Translations under genes and position numbers: made by a program
Notes under the pieces: model-generated
The model's database searches: none
What the model was told of the DNA's origin: nothing
Seen by the model: the letters and a program-made list of their open reading frames with translations, nothing else
Shown here: piece after piece, positions 14,301 to 28,800 of the stretch
Numbering within the stretch: the stretch's first letter is position 1
Layout: each line of letters starts with the position of its first letter
DNA from: Gavia stellata
Lineage: Eukaryota; Chordata; Aves; Gaviiformes; Gaviidae
Assembly (NCBI RefSeq): GCF_030936135.1
Contig: NC_082608.1
Coordinates: 8,525,535-8,589,534, forward strand
Direction: 5' to 3'
Length of the DNA: 64,000 bases

Positions 14301-16943
14301 TGTTTATGGGGGGGGAAAAAAGAAAAACAAAATTGGAACCACATGTTTAGAACTAAGTTATTACTGCTTTCACAAATGGTTTATTGTACAGCTTTTTCAG
14401 AATTATCCCAGATAAGTATTTAGCTGATGACAAGCTGGAATTAAATTAGGATAATACACCCTGCATTATTAAAAATATAAAGTAAAATAAACAAAAGTAT
14501 ATGTCTGGCTAAAGGCTAGTTGTCACCTTAAAGAATTTTTGGTTTAGGTTATTAAAGCATTCAATAATGATTGGCTGCCCTTGGGAGACATTTGTTAATA
14601 TTTTATTCCATGTAAACATCTGGATTCAATTTAGTCAAAGAACATTGTGAGTGAAAACTGGCCTCTCTCCAGTGCACTGCAATAGGTGTCTGGAGGTTTG
14701 AATACTTCATTTGCATTACTCTTCTGAGATAAAATTTACCATCAATCCAACTGACTGAGACCCAGTAAGTGCCCTTTAATACTAAGTAACTTAAGAAAAA
14801 ATAGAAAATTAAATTCAAGTTCATGTGCAGAATGTTGGTGCAGTGTAATAATCATAGGAGTTGTAATAGAGGTTTACAAAAACATTTCAGGAATCACTTG
14901 CAAAGATATAGTAGTAAAATAATTTCTAATCCTGGGCAGTGGAAGGTTTTACTCTGAATTGATTTTTGTTGTTTGCCATTTGATGTCGTAACAGAAAAAT
15001 GACAATCTGCTTTGCTAGCTTTTGGCAAACTTCCAATTTATTTCCTCCAAGAGTAAATGAATTTGGACCTTTATGACCAAATCAGAGAAATACCAAGCAT
15101 CTCCCTTTGATGTACTGAATACTACGTGGAACAGCAACACGGTCATGAATCCATGAAGAAAATATCCCTTGAGGATGATAATATTTATGTTTTTGTCTAT
15201 GAGCATTAGTAACCATGAAGAACATCGATATTGTTGATTATTTAGTGAACAAATTTAATTCCTTACCACTATAATGTAGCTGTAACTTCAAAGTGATGGG
15301 CTTTCTTGATTGAATTTAAGTTGCATGGTTAAGTCGCATTCATTTTGCAATTTATAAACAATGTGGGAAGCTGTTGCATACATAATAAAAGCCTTTTGGG
15401 GACTAAGGAGATGGGGACAGGTCTAGCTGAGCATATGCACTCCAGCCTGTATTAAGCTTCTCTGGCTTTGATCATAAACCACTGTAGTAAATTTTCTGTC
15501 CTGCTTCCTTGCAATTTTGTAGTCCTTCGTGTCAAGGAAATCACGTGATTGCATTTCAATTTGTAAAATTATGATATGGCAATATATTACAGGTTATATA
15601 AAGATTAATTTTGTAAAGTTTTGTGGAAAGTGTTACCTGCGGTTTAATTAGGCACTGTTACATCTTCATAAGGTATGCAGTTACTATAATGCAGCTGCTT
15701 AGACTTAGACACAGCAGACTGGGGACAAATCCTGCATGCTTTATCCCACTTCCTCTAGTTTTTGGGACTCATTATTTGGGCGCATGAATCAGTTGCCAAA
15801 ACAGAAATTTCCATTGTCATTGTGATGATCAAAGATATTTCACTTCTACTCTGGCTGCCCGTTCATAAGGGAACAGATGTCCTTTATGTTCTCTGTTATA
15901 TCTAAATACATTTTAAATATAATTTGAAGCAGTATATGTTTCACAATCATTCTAAATATTAAATGCTATAGGTGCGATCCTAAGACCCTACGCCCTAAAT
16001 ATCGCAGAAGGCCAGAGGGATTCTTCGGACCCAGCTGGTGAATCAGTCCAGCCTCCGATATATTTGCTCAGATGTGCTGTCTCACGTTCACTTAAATTCC
16101 GGTGTTAGGGGAAACTTGAAATATTTACTAACTGGCAGGAAGGAGAAAATACAAAAATAACAATGCTCAGAAATCAAACAGTAAATATTAATGCAGAGGG
16201 CTCCATATTAGGTTTTTTACAGTATCTTTAAAAATTGTATGGTATAGCAATATCGGTGTGCAGAACATGGATATGGGATCCATTCCATGTGCATCAACTA
16301 TCGCTTGTCATGGATATTATGAGGGTTTTTCTTTGAGATTTTGTTTACAAAAATAATCAGTCAGTCCAGACTTTTGAAGCATAGAAATATATTCACTTTT
16401 TGAGTGTCCCTCTGCAATTTTCCTTGGCTTGATAGAAAACATAGCCATCAAAGGCCAGTGGAAAGGTTGTTCTTGGCCTCCTTCCCAGTTTGTAGTAGGT
16501 GAAGGTCCATGTGATGTTGGTATCCAGATCCCTGTAGGGGGGAGATGTGGGTGGATACATGGACTATATAAACCATAATAAATCACTTGTTTCAAACATA
16601 GTTGATCCTTTTTCTTGGCATCTAAATGATTGAGATTGTGCTGTATTTACTTTGTCTCTTCCGAAATGTTGTATTGAAAAGGAACAGATTCTTCCCTGCC
16701 CATTTCCTCCTATGACTCCTTTGAATTCATTTCAGTATTTTTATTTCTAAGCATTTTTCAGGTTATTCAGAGGTATAGTAGAGTATGGTTCCAAAGTGGA
16801 GTGGTGAGCTGGGCAAGAGCAGAGATCCATTTTAACAGTATTGTGTCAAGAAGGCTGATACCTGTGCACCCCTCAGATATTTAATTAAAAAATAAGAACA
16901 GGACAGTTCAAAACAGTGTATTTTTTTCTCTATTAGTAGGTCT

Positions 16944-17041
16944 TAAAAAAAAAAAAAAAGGAGGAAAAAAAAAGGCGGAAAATAAAAAGAAAACCAAACA
17001 AAACACAACAAAACCAAACCAAAGCAACCAAAAAACCCCCT
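16944..17041 (+). repeat. A-rich then A/C-rich low-complexity tract
   Basis: A 15-A run, A/G-rich sequence, then irregular repeats of CCAAA/ACAAA type ending in a C run. Similar tracts occur at 29.71 and 31.10 kb. Confidence 0.9.
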
Positions 17042-17228
17042 CCTTTCTCTGCTCTCATTTTGGTTGTTTTTACTAGCTGGGTCATTATAGAGTTTCAGGT
17101 TTTACATTGTCCTTCAGAAAACTATTAACGATATTGGCACTGGCAATGTTTCAGAGATAAAAGTAGTTTCTTTTCAAGTTTGATGCATAGCTTGTAATTT
17201 TCTTCTATTATTGAATTGCAGAGATATT

Positions 17229-17245
17229 CCCCCCCCCCCCCCCCC
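17229..17245 (+). repeat. Poly(C) tract, 17 bases
   Basis: An uninterrupted C run in AT-rich surroundings. It is prone to length error in sequencing. Confidence 0.95.
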
Positions 17246-19369
17246 AAGGTATCTTAAAATGTTTCAGATGAAAGCCCTTTTTTCAATAATTTTCCCATGA
17301 TTATGTAAGAGCTCCACCAATTGTATCGATCAGCATCCATAGCAAAAGTCTAAAATATTAGACATGCCACTAACACCTTATTTCCCAAAAGTTAAGGGTA
17401 GAAAATGAGACTGCAAACAAGCACCAAATATGAGCTGAAGAAAACAACACCAAATCCTACAATAAGTGAGATTTGAATTTGACAGGCTAAGACTAGCAAT
17501 ACCACAGTAAAAAAAAAAAAATAAAAATCCTCTTTTGGTGAGAAAGAAAATCAGGAGGGCTGGTTGATGTTCTTGAACCACTACACATAACATTGGAAGT
17601 GACAACCTTTCTGATTATTTCCTTAAGTATAAATGAAAGCAGAATAAATAGACAGAGATTCTTTGCAAGTCAGGTCATTTCCAGCTATAGTCTTGCTTCC
17701 CTGTATTTTGTAATGGTACTTGAATTCATCTGTTCAGGGGATTGCCCTAGTTATGCAAGTAGTTGTTATGGAAAGACAACGCTTCTGTTTACACTGGTAT
17801 GACTTTCAACAAAGGTCAGATGCTTCCATGCAAGCTGTAGCTTTCTATGCAAGGAGTTTGCAGGAGGTCTCTAACTCTTGTCACTGTTAACTAGCAGCCT
17901 TAGCTATCTGCCAGGGGCTGAAAAACCTTGCCCATTTGGGGTTAAACTCTTTGGAGAATCATACAAAACAAACATAAAGAATTTTGTTGCCTATAGACAG
18001 ACTGAGGAGCTAGCTGGATTAGTTCTCACTTCCTTGTCACTACACAAGCCACTGTCATTTTCAGTTTTTATGGAACTTCCTGATTCCAGCACTCCCTGAC
18101 AGTGAATAAAACAGCATTTAGCACATGCTGTCTGAATATCTCTGTCTAATTTTAAATATGTTTTTCACTGCCGTCTTTGTGTCTCTGTTTTTGCAGTAGC
18201 TTAAATGAGGTCAAAGATTTTGTGCCTATGATGCAGGTTAATGTATCTGAGTAATCTCGTCAGCAATTTACAGGATTTAGGGGTCTTGAATCCCCATTTT
18301 GCCTCCAGGTGTCCATTGGTTTTCTAAAAAAGCAAAACTGAAAGCTCTATTACTGGCTGAGTGCACATTTTAGCAGGCCTCTGATTTATTTATTGTATGT
18401 GACCTGGCTGTCTGTTGGAGCTATGGAGATCCTCTGAGTGCTTCAGGAAACCAACTGGAGAAAATGCGAGGCATTCTGCTAATATTAGACAGGTGCAAGT
18501 GCAGTATTATGCAGGGATCTATGCAGTGTTTTCTTAGAAGGAAGCAGTGTTTGCTCCAGCACACTAGTCCATGCGAGGTCGTTGCTATGCCTCTGCTCCC
18601 TCCATTTACACACACCCCATTGGAACCATGCTTTGCGAGGTATAGTGTGAGCAACTGAAAGTTTGTTTCATTTGGCTTTTGTCAATATTAACCAAGAGAA
18701 GGCTGGTGTTTGCACCACCTTTCTTTTTGAAGCTCCTTGATTATCCTTTTATGTATTTTTTGAGGTGATGTAATCCCTGTGCTGTTATTTTTCTATATGT
18801 GAATAGCACTTTAAAAAAAACATTGTTTCTAAAAGTGGGATAAGGTATCACTTTAAGATCTTTGCAAGATCTCTCTATTTGGAGGTTTAAATTTAGAAAC
18901 CTGTGCTGTCATTTTAAAAAAAGTTGCTTTTCATCTGCTTTCCCTCTGGCTCCCAGGAGTCAGTCTCAATGTAGCAGACACTGCATTGCTATTTCCTTTT
19001 TAAATCTAGGACAGCAAAGCTATGACACTTTTCAAAGTCCTGATGTCCTTGTTAATATGTCTTTTTACTGTGAGTGAAGGTAAAGCTTACGCAGGAATTG
19101 TCCTACTTTCCAGTTCCTAGTTCCAGCAGAAAAATTTTAGAAAACAGAAGTTTGACAGCTTCTTGTGTTGATATATATTAAATCATGTATATTGTAGTGT
19201 GTAAAAACTTTGTGCAAGATGGAGGAGATAAAATGCAAAAGTATGACAGTTTATGATCCACTTGTAAAATATTCTACAGCTACTTTTGAAAGAATTTCAA
19301 ACCTTTCACAGTTATTTAACTGAGATGCATCTGTCTGGTACATGAGCACTAGAAACCTTTTAATGGCTC

Positions 19370-19800
19370 TCCAGTACCAGAAAGGCATAGTAGACTTAAT
19401 TCAGCAAAAGGCCACTAAGATAACCAGGGGATTGAAGTACATGATACATAAGGAGAGGCTGAGAGAACTGGGTTATTTGAACCTGAAGAAGGGGAAACCT
19501 TGTTACTCTCTGCATCTGTTTAATAGGAAGGTATAGAAAAGACAGAGGCTGACTCTTCCCAGGGGGTGTACAGCTACAGGGTGAGAGACAATGGATGCAA
19601 ACTGGAACACAGGAATTAACAATTACATATGAAGAGAAATGTATTCACTGTGAGGGTGTTCAAACACTGGAACAGATGCCCAGAGAAGTCATGGGATCTT
19701 TGTCCTTGGAGACCTGGACAGGACAAAGCCCTGTTCCACCAGATCTACTTGCACCTGCTTTGAGCAGGGGTTGGACCTAAGTTGTTCTGTGTTTCTGTGA
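19370..19800 (+). repeat. CR1 LINE relic, older and diverged
   Basis: Recognisable CR1 landmarks in order: a GGCCACTAAGATAACCAGGGG-like segment, GGAGAGGCTGAGAGAACTGGG, CTGGAACAGATGCCCAGAGAAG, GTTGGACCTAAG, then TTCTGTGTTTCTGTGAC at the end. Many substitutions and small indels break it up, more than in the copy at 8.06 kb, so it is an older insertion. The left limit may lie up to 30 bases upstream. Confidence 0.85.
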
Positions 19801-22800
19801 CTGAGCGAAGCTACTGCATTTAATGCTGGTTTTGCCACAAGAATAGGGCAGTATGCCTTTCGCATAAAAAGCTTAATTATTTTTATAGCTTCTTTGCAAA
19901 TGGGGGACTCCAGATGTACTAGCTATGGAGCACACTTGCTTGTCCTCTCCCTTCTTCGCTGTACTCATGCAGCATTAATAGAAATTGGACAAATAATACA
20001 GGAACAAATGACAGGCTAATACCATAATGCTTTTGTAAAGGGTTTGACTTGGCCAGCAGAGCATGTTAAAACCCTATTTGTGTGTGACTTTTGGTCCATG
20101 GTGAGGAACAGTGGGGTCATCAATGGCAGTGTTTTGAATTCAGTGTTTTGAATTTGAGTTTTGGACCACTGGTGATAGGAATGTGTGCCTCACATAAATT
20201 CCTACTTTCAGCTTTTAATATTACCCAATGAAAAGCTCTCACAAATGTAAATATGCACATACACGCTTTTTTCCTAAATTTAATCTTAATAATGTTTTTA
20301 GCTGCTGTTGCTGCAGCAGAGACTTATTTCCTTTGTATTCACTTTCATTTTTTGAATTAAAATTCTACATTCTGATCTCTGTGCTCCTAGTTTTATCCAC
20401 TGTCCAGTCAAAACCAGTTACCCCCACTACTGCTGTGAGAAGCAAAGCTGGGATAATGGTAGTCCTTCCCCACTGACTGCACTTAGTATGTTTACAACTC
20501 ATCCTAGAGGGGAAAACATTTTGCAAGAGTCTATACCATTATAGCTATTGTTTTCTGAAAAGAAAGAGCCATTAATCTTTCTTCCTATAAATCACTCCTT
20601 TTAACTCTTCTCTATTATAATAATTTTCTTTACCTTTTCTACCATTCAGCAGTAGGGAAAGTTTTGGACAGTATCTGCAAGTCTTCTGGAGAATCAGCAA
20701 ATCCTACAAAAATGTTTTTACTGGAAACTGAGAGTATAAAATGTTCAATGAACTTCTAAGGATCATCCACAAAAATATACACATAACTGCCAGGTATCTA
20801 AAAATGCCAAAAAAAAAAAAAGGTAGTGTTGTAATAAGTATCAGTGCTACATTTGAAGAGGGGAATTTTCAACTCAAAAAGTTATTTTTATTTACTTTTT
20901 ATTAGATTGGGATAACACTTTCAAAACTATTTCGCTAACACAGGATATTAAATCTGGAAATAGGAACTAAGTAATTGGGAGCCTAAATTTCACTGTTAAA
21001 AAAAAAAGTTTATTTGAAGAAAACTGAGTGCTTTTTTAAGAAATTTTGTTTACGCATAGTGGGGACATTTTTATTATGGGACAAATGCTGTTTTCCTACA
21101 TGTTCACTGACCTTGGTGGGACTGCGAGAGTGCTACTGAATTCCTCAGGAGATAATTTTATTGTTATATTGATGTTATCCATGAGTGTTGTATATATAAA
21201 AGGTTAGATTCTAAGGTCTGTACTGTGATTATACTCTGTCCTTATCTGTGTAACTTAGGAAGTCAGTATGGGGGTAGAAACAGAAGAAGGAGGAAAGGGT
21301 CATCATTTCAGAGTATAGCAGGTATTTAGAAGATAGCAATAGTATTAAAAATGAGACTGCAAGAAACAGAGCAGAATGCCTGCCTTTGAAGGAATAGTAT
21401 CTACATGGTATGCTGCAGGTTTTTGTTTTTTTAAAACTAACATCTGTCAGAGTACTAGCAGCAAGGAAAAAAGAAATGGAGCTAATCAGGCAGTCTGGGG
21501 GTAGGGGGGTTGTCTTTCTCCAGTACACTTTCAAAATAGAGATGAAAACATTGCTGAGTTTCACAAACTAAATACACCTCTATGCAATCCTACTAAATCA
21601 GCAGAATTGCATCATGATCTAGTCATCCCTGCAATTTGGACTACATAACATTGAGTTCAAGGTGCTCGTATATCTGGGGAATAGATAGGTCACCCTTGGA
21701 AGATATTGGCATGTCAGCTAGTTTGCTTCAGGGTCACAAGTTGACATGGAACACTATTTGGAAGGCCTTCCTTTGGGAAACTCCCTGAGTATTGGAGTTC
21801 AAGAGGAAATATTAATAAATGCATATACGAGAGAGGGCAGGGCATACTCTGCTGTTCTGCAAAATGACATAAAGGGTGATCTATCAATCGCTGAGAAAGC
21901 ACGTTTTAGGAGACTTCACTTTTGATGTTTTTATTTCTGCACATACTAGGATACAAAGATTGATTCTAGATACTTTGTCAAAAAGACATAGATGTGGTTT
22001 AGAAAGCATATGCTACTACAGAGGCTAATCATAGTATGTAACTCCATGTAATGTTATATACCACTTGTTAGGCATCATATAAATAACCCTTCTTTTAAGC
22101 AAACTTTACTGATATTCCTTGGAACATATGCTGAGGAGAAAGGATGTGGCTGAAACAAAAATTGTAAAGTTCTGAAGGTAAAAACGTATAGAGTAGGATC
22201 TGTTCAGACAAAATGTTAAGTGGAATGGACAGAGCTTTTGCAGTGACTTGGGACAGAATTTAGCTTAAAGCAGGATGCAGCTTGGGGTATGTGACCATGC
22301 TCACATAAGAGTGATGCCAATGCCCAGATTATCTCTCTTACTACACTATGTTGCTCTTGAAAGCAAAGTGGATGAAGGAAGTAGATATGGTTCCACCATC
22401 TTTTAATCAGTTTATTTCTTAGGATTAACCAAACCAATGGTAGGGACTTCTGCTGTGTGACCTTTCTCTGATACGTAAACTGGAATTGCAACTTCCTGCG
22501 CCAACTTCGATCCCTGTGCACCTACGTAACATTGCTGTCAGTGTCAATGGGCTTTGACCCACCCATACTCTGCATGCTGACCTTTTTCACAAGCTGACTA
22601 TAAAGAAATTAAAATAGCCTGTGTATTCAGTTCTTCTGGCCCCTTGCATGGGTCAAGATAAGTTTAATGGCTGCAGCATGCGAAGCTGAGGTTCTGTGAA
22701 GGGAGTGTAATGCCAGCAGGGGAAGAATGGTGGAAAACATTTAGCAGCAATTGAAGCACAGTTGGCTTATGCATTTCAAGATAAATTAAAGGTGTTCTGA

Positions 22801-25800
22801 CAGCATCTGGAGGTCCTCTTAGGACCTCCTAGCATCTCTGAAAAATAAATCTAAGTAAACTCTAGGCTTTAAGCTTTCTCTGCAGTGGACTGTAGAAGCG
22901 TAGTGTGTTAAAGATAGCAGGCATTTTCATAGTTCTCTCTTATTTTTATCCTGTGTGTGTCACATTATATAGCTGTCTGCAGTTGGTGATATGAGCAGAA
23001 TATATCGAGTATATTTTCTTAAGAAGCATTTTATATTAACTTATTCTGTCTCATCACTAACTTTTAACTTATTGTTTTAATAGTTGTTAGAAAGCATTTA
23101 ATACTAATTTAATATGCAGATTTCTAAATATCATTGCTCCTCTTAAATCCTGATTTACACTACAATATCTTGATGGTGTAATAGTCTAGATTAGGACCAG
23201 ATATTTTCTCTGCTTGGCTTTCCAGTTAAAGGAGTTTTATGAGATTCTGCCCTCTTTCAGCTGCTTTTCAAGTTGTCAGCTTTCACACCACTGTCCATTT
23301 TCTAACAAAGTGATGGAGGTAGGCTTTTTTTTTTCTTACTGAATTTGTGACAGTAAGTGATCAGATGCCACAAGTGCTCAAATTCCAGACAAGTCCAGAG
23401 GCTGGACTTGATTGGTTTCACTGCTCACAGAGCAAATGTTTGTTAGTAATTATGTTTTCTTCTCATACCAACAAAATACTTAATATAAACACAGTTGTAC
23501 TAAGTGTGGAAGTATAGCTAATATAACTTGCAAAATTACTACAGGGTATAACAGCTCAGCCTTTCTTTCTAACGGACCAAGCCTTGCCAGGACTAAATCT
23601 TCACTAATGACGTAACCTTTGCTAATGAGGCTTCAAAAATATCTAGCCAAATAGTGCAAGATCTTAACATTAATAATAGTGAATAATCTGAGGTAGCTAA
23701 CAGTTCATTATGGTGTGGCAGAAGCTTGATGGAGTGCTGACAAATGGGTAGCAAAAAAGACAGACAATGTTTCCAGAAAATGTGAAGTGGCGACATTGTT
23801 TTCTATTGTGGATTTGACTCAGAAGTTTGGAACTTGACTTCTGGCCTTCGTATCCAACATTTGTTGGCAGCATATCACTGTGTAAATAAATCTATTTAAT
23901 TCTTTTATTCTGGTTAGTTTCCCAGATCATGTCAAAGTACATGAAATACACGTTAAAAGGAAAATACCTTTTATCTTAATAATAACAATAAAAATGCTTT
24001 AAATATTATTCAGTCTGACATAGATAAAATGAAGAAATATGCGTTTGATATGGTTATATTTAGCTTAAACAAACACTCTTACTTTCTGTGGGAAATAATG
24101 GGAAAGGTTATCTGTATCGTAATAGAGCTGAATATTTTTGCTTTGTATGATGCTGCGAGATTAGGTGTTCTTGCATGGCATACTTGAATCTATCCTGGCT
24201 TACATTTTGAACCCTTGACACCCCCTCCCCCTTGTAAAAAGAATGCTGGAAAAATACCGAAGATACACAAGTTGTATTTTGGGGGGAAAATCAGAATTAT
24301 GATATGTGACTCAGAGATTTTGATGACAGATGGGCAGATAAAGTTCACTTGTAGGCATTTTCTTGCACTATAAATTGTAATACAAACATTGGCAACCTCA
24401 TAAATCTCCACTATAGAGTGATATATTAATTACAGGATGTGAGTATGTTCACTTGTAACTTGACTGATGACAGAGAGAGAGAAGGATGATGATTGTAACA
24501 AATCAATGCAGAGAGTTAAAATAAGACGATGGCAAGTAATATAATGCTCACAAAGTCTTTATCTTGATGGATACTGCCTCCACATTCCCTTGAAAGCTTA
24601 AGAGGGTACGCCTTTTGTTCCCATACGTTCGAACTCTGACTTATATTTGAAGATTTATGTTATGGCTATCATGTGTGGGAGGAATTTGTTACTATGACAA
24701 ATGCATTCTTTGAAACATCACTGAGTTGTTACCCAAGAAGTTACTAATTTTTATTGTGAGCTGTTCCATTTGTAGGGGCTGTAAGCACAATGTAGCCAGA
24801 AAACTCTGGATCTGTTAAACTCGAGAACACTATTCAATAGAGTGAGAAGTGATTACATTTATCATAATCTCATCTTCTTGTGTGAGCTATATGAAAACAT
24901 TCCCTCCATCCCTCATGATTAATTTACAGATGTGCAGTATGTTTTACCTTTCTGGTACTGAAATTATTTCAGATCTTACTGTGGATGAAATTAGACTGTG
25001 GTCACTGGAAAGGAGACCACGTTTCAGTTATATGCAGTCTGAAACCTCATTATTAATAATTTGTAAGTTCTTCAATTGTGTTTTTAAACAGAGTATTACT
25101 TTCCTATTTAAATCATGCTCTAGGCAAGAGGTGTAGATGCTACCACTGTTCTATATTTCTCAAGCGATGAACCTAATGCAGATTTCTACCACCTTGAACA
25201 GACGTCTTAGACCATATACTCTCGCTTTATATTCTATCCTGTACAGTGTCTTGCTGTAGCTTAGAAAGTCCCTTCTCACTGTGTAGATGCCTGTATGCTG
25301 TTCTTCAAATTGGAACTTGCCTGTAAAATCCCTATATAAAGGTTAGTAGGGTAAAGTGAAAACCTGGATGTCGACGATGATTTTAATTTCCTGCTGTGTA
25401 TATCCAGATATACGTGTCAATGGTCCTTACTATTTCTTCACAAGTTCTCCTTGTTTCCCTTTTATCTAGTCAGGCTTTTCAGTAGTATGTAGAGGAAAAG
25501 AGAAGCAAAATATGATGGATTATGCAGTAACTGAGGGAGTTAATTCATAGCCACTTAAATGTATGGCTTTAAGATATATTATTCCCCTTCTTATCCTTAC
25601 TTCATTCCTGTAGAGACTTAAGGGTATGTGCACAGTTAATAAATTAAATTACAGGTAGCAATCTCTTTCCAGTTGAGAGATTCAAAGACTTGAGCAATTA
25701 GTCTGCCTGTTAGGCTCAAATCACTAAAGCCATGGAGATTCTAACACAGGCTTTGTTAGAAATTCTCCTGAAAATGGAAAAGGTTTAAAGCAGTTCTCTT

Positions 25801-28800
25801 GCCCATGTTTCAGTAAAGGAATGTAATAAAATAGAACTTTTCCTGAGGACTATCAACAAGTACCAGGGGAGCTCCCTGAAGATCTGATGCCTGACAAATT
25901 GCATCTGTGTTGATGGAGATCAAACAGGGTTAATGCCCAAAACTACTGATGAAAATTGTAAAATAGCTTAATGCTTTCAGCCCTTCTCTACCAACTATTG
26001 AAACCTGTGGGAGATTTTCCATGAATCATAGCTCAGAATGTTAGCAGATATGTACAGAAGAATTATGACAGCAGTTTCCATTCTCTCCATGAAACTAGAA
26101 GTGGGATGAAGAGTATCCATAGAGCTTTTCTTTCACCACTGCACCATCATCAGAGGGACAGAATATTAATTTTAATGCAATGTATGAATTAGCCTGGGAG
26201 AGCCATTTGGCTATAGCTCAGCTATTCATGCTTGGCCCCCAAATCTTTGTGTGTCTGCTGCATAGACAGTAAAGGGCTGTGCTCCCACAGCACAAATGGG
26301 GTATGAATGTTCCCTGCCATTCACACAATTCTAATATCTTTGGAATTCCAAGGCCTTTTATAAGCTGGAATCAGTCCTGTCTAAGTTCATATGTGTAACT
26401 CTGTTCATACAGAAGCATAAGTATCTGCTGCTGTGAAAGATGAAACTCAGGGTAGACTTTCATCAAATGGGAAAAGCCTAATAGAGTTTCTTCATGAGGC
26501 CAGAGATATATCAGAAGAAATAACCTAATCTTTTCCCAAACCAGAGAGAGGTCTTCTGGCTAAAATGTATCTCTCCTAATGAAGGTCTTGCACACACCAA
26601 GCATGAAAATCACTCCTTACAGCCAGCAGAGGAATACAGTGAAAGGCAGCAGATCCTCTGTGCCTCAGGATATAAAGTAACAAAGAGGAAATGGTTAGGA
26701 CCTAGAGGAAACAGAAGCCTTGTCTTACTAAAAAACAGTGGAGAAAAATCAGTAAGACTTCTCTGTAAGTAACGTGTTATAGCTCACGTGTGCACCTCAT
26801 GAAAAATGGAGTGTGTATAAGTGAATCTGTGTGTAGGCCAGTGGTGATGCCAGGGGATTCTTCTGTTTAAACATGTAGCTGGTGAATGTGAAATGTTTTC
26901 TGAAACCACATTGTGAGGATTGATTCTCAGTACCATAATTCACTGCTTCTCAACAAATACAGCATGTCAGCCAGGAAAAAAAAGAGACTGTATTTCTAAG
27001 ATTCTGTATCTGTGCTTCATAGCAAATTAATGTATTCTGATACTTCTCTCTGCTGATGTCTATCTTGCTAAAATGTTGTTCTTTTTTTTTTTTCTAGACA
27101 GCTACTTTGAGAATGTGATCCCTTTCCAGGGTCATATGCTTCTGGTTTGTGTATTGCATCAAGCAAACAAAGCATCCTCCTTCTTAGATCCATTCACAGC
27201 CTCTCCATTACTGTCTGTCACCTCTGAATGGTACTAAATCCTTCCTCCAATAACCTCAACACAGCAGGATCCTTGCCTTTTTAGTTATTACTCAGTTCAA
27301 ATATTCACATATTTCTATGCCACTCCTCATGCTTTGGAAGAGGGTTTTGCATGCCTGCAAAACTCTTATTTTCATTCAAATTCCAGTAAACTTTTTGCCC
27401 ACCCACCCCTTTTTTTTTTTTGTCATGCCTATAAAACAGGATAAATATCAGGATGTCAACATACTGTAACTACTTCCTATATTGCTAGCTTTTATTGTCT
27501 TGCCACTTTCTTTTGTCCCTATTCTCTTTTCTCTCTTCCATCTTATACAAAAGTCTTTGTGGGGCAAGAAGTGTCCTTCTAACTTTGTTTGTTGAACAAC
27601 TGGCATACTGAAGCCCTGGCATATGATTAAGATTTATAGGCATGGGTGCATTTAATCAAAGAAGCATTACCTGTGTAACTTAACCTGGTGCAAAACTGGA
27701 CTTGATAATATTAAGGCTATGTAAAGGGATCTATGATCAAACAAAGGTTTCTGAAAATCCCCATGACATGTTTTTACCTAATACACTTTAGTGTCTTGTA
27801 ATTTGAAGAGGTGCTCAGTTGCAGTTTGTATAGAAGAAAGAACTAAATTCAGTCTTCCATCACAGAAACTGACCCAGCTGCATGTGGGCTGGGTATGTAT
27901 GCCTTAACCGGGGGCTTGCTTGTGGGTAACTTTTGTGACATCAAAAGGATGAGAAGTTGTCCATCAGCATTCTAATGTCCTGGTTGTTCAGGAGGGTTAC
28001 TCCATGAATTACAGTCATGAAGAGTTGGGTTTTTCCTAGTCCTCTGGTAGGTACTGTGAGGATAGTGAATCAAACATATCAGTCTTCTTTTTATGCACAC
28101 ATAAAGACAAGGAAAAATTGTGCAGTGACTAGTCCATCCTCCCCCTGGACACACAGAATCTGCTCTTGGGAATAGAGAGACAGGATTTCAGGTCCTATTG
28201 TTGCTTTTCTTGTTAATTGTCTGAATCCAGAGTATCCTAGAACATGGAAAATTGATACTGTTTGTATTAAATATGTATGAAAAGAGAGGTATTGGAAAGG
28301 GTAGTCCCAGATTATGCTTGTCTAGACGAATCTTGGTAGATTACTAACTCAGCATAATGCGTGCATTACTCATAGTTCATGTTGTAGATAACAATTCTTT
28401 TGATGTAGGGAATAACATCTGTCAGATCTCCAAAACAGTAAATGATATTTTTCCATTAGCCTTGTAACTTGTCTGTGTGGGTAATAGTATGCAGTTATAG
28501 CACTTGGTCAAAGCTAATCTCTGCTGGTGCACAAAAAAAAAAAAAAGCATGCAGCAACTGATCTGAAAGGCAGAGAAACTAGTGTTTCTTAGCCTACTGG
28601 CTGAAATTAGTTAGTTGTATAGTGTTTTAACATGCTTAAGTCAGATCACAATATTTACGTCTTGGTGTCGTTGCAACTGCTGTTCAAAACTCAAGGTAAA
28701 AACATGATAAACTGAGAATGGCTTAAAAAAGTGCCTCACTTAGACCAAGAATTTTAGGGGCAAGATGCACTTTTTCCGTGCTTTTTTCCTCCATCAGCAC

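Larger units (their letters stand above)
8373..19369. other. Intergenic sequence without recognised genes
   Basis: AT-rich, with homopolymers and A/C tracts only. The longest frames (14047-14415 and 12063-12398, + strand) show no family motif and no splice or promoter context, and I take them as chance. The 10.9-11.3 kb part is somewhat more GC-rich, without clear content. Confidence 0.7.

Noticed and set aside
24627..24633. GTTCGAA resembling a tRNA B box
   Set aside because: No A box at the right distance and no cloverleaf arms can be formed around it.
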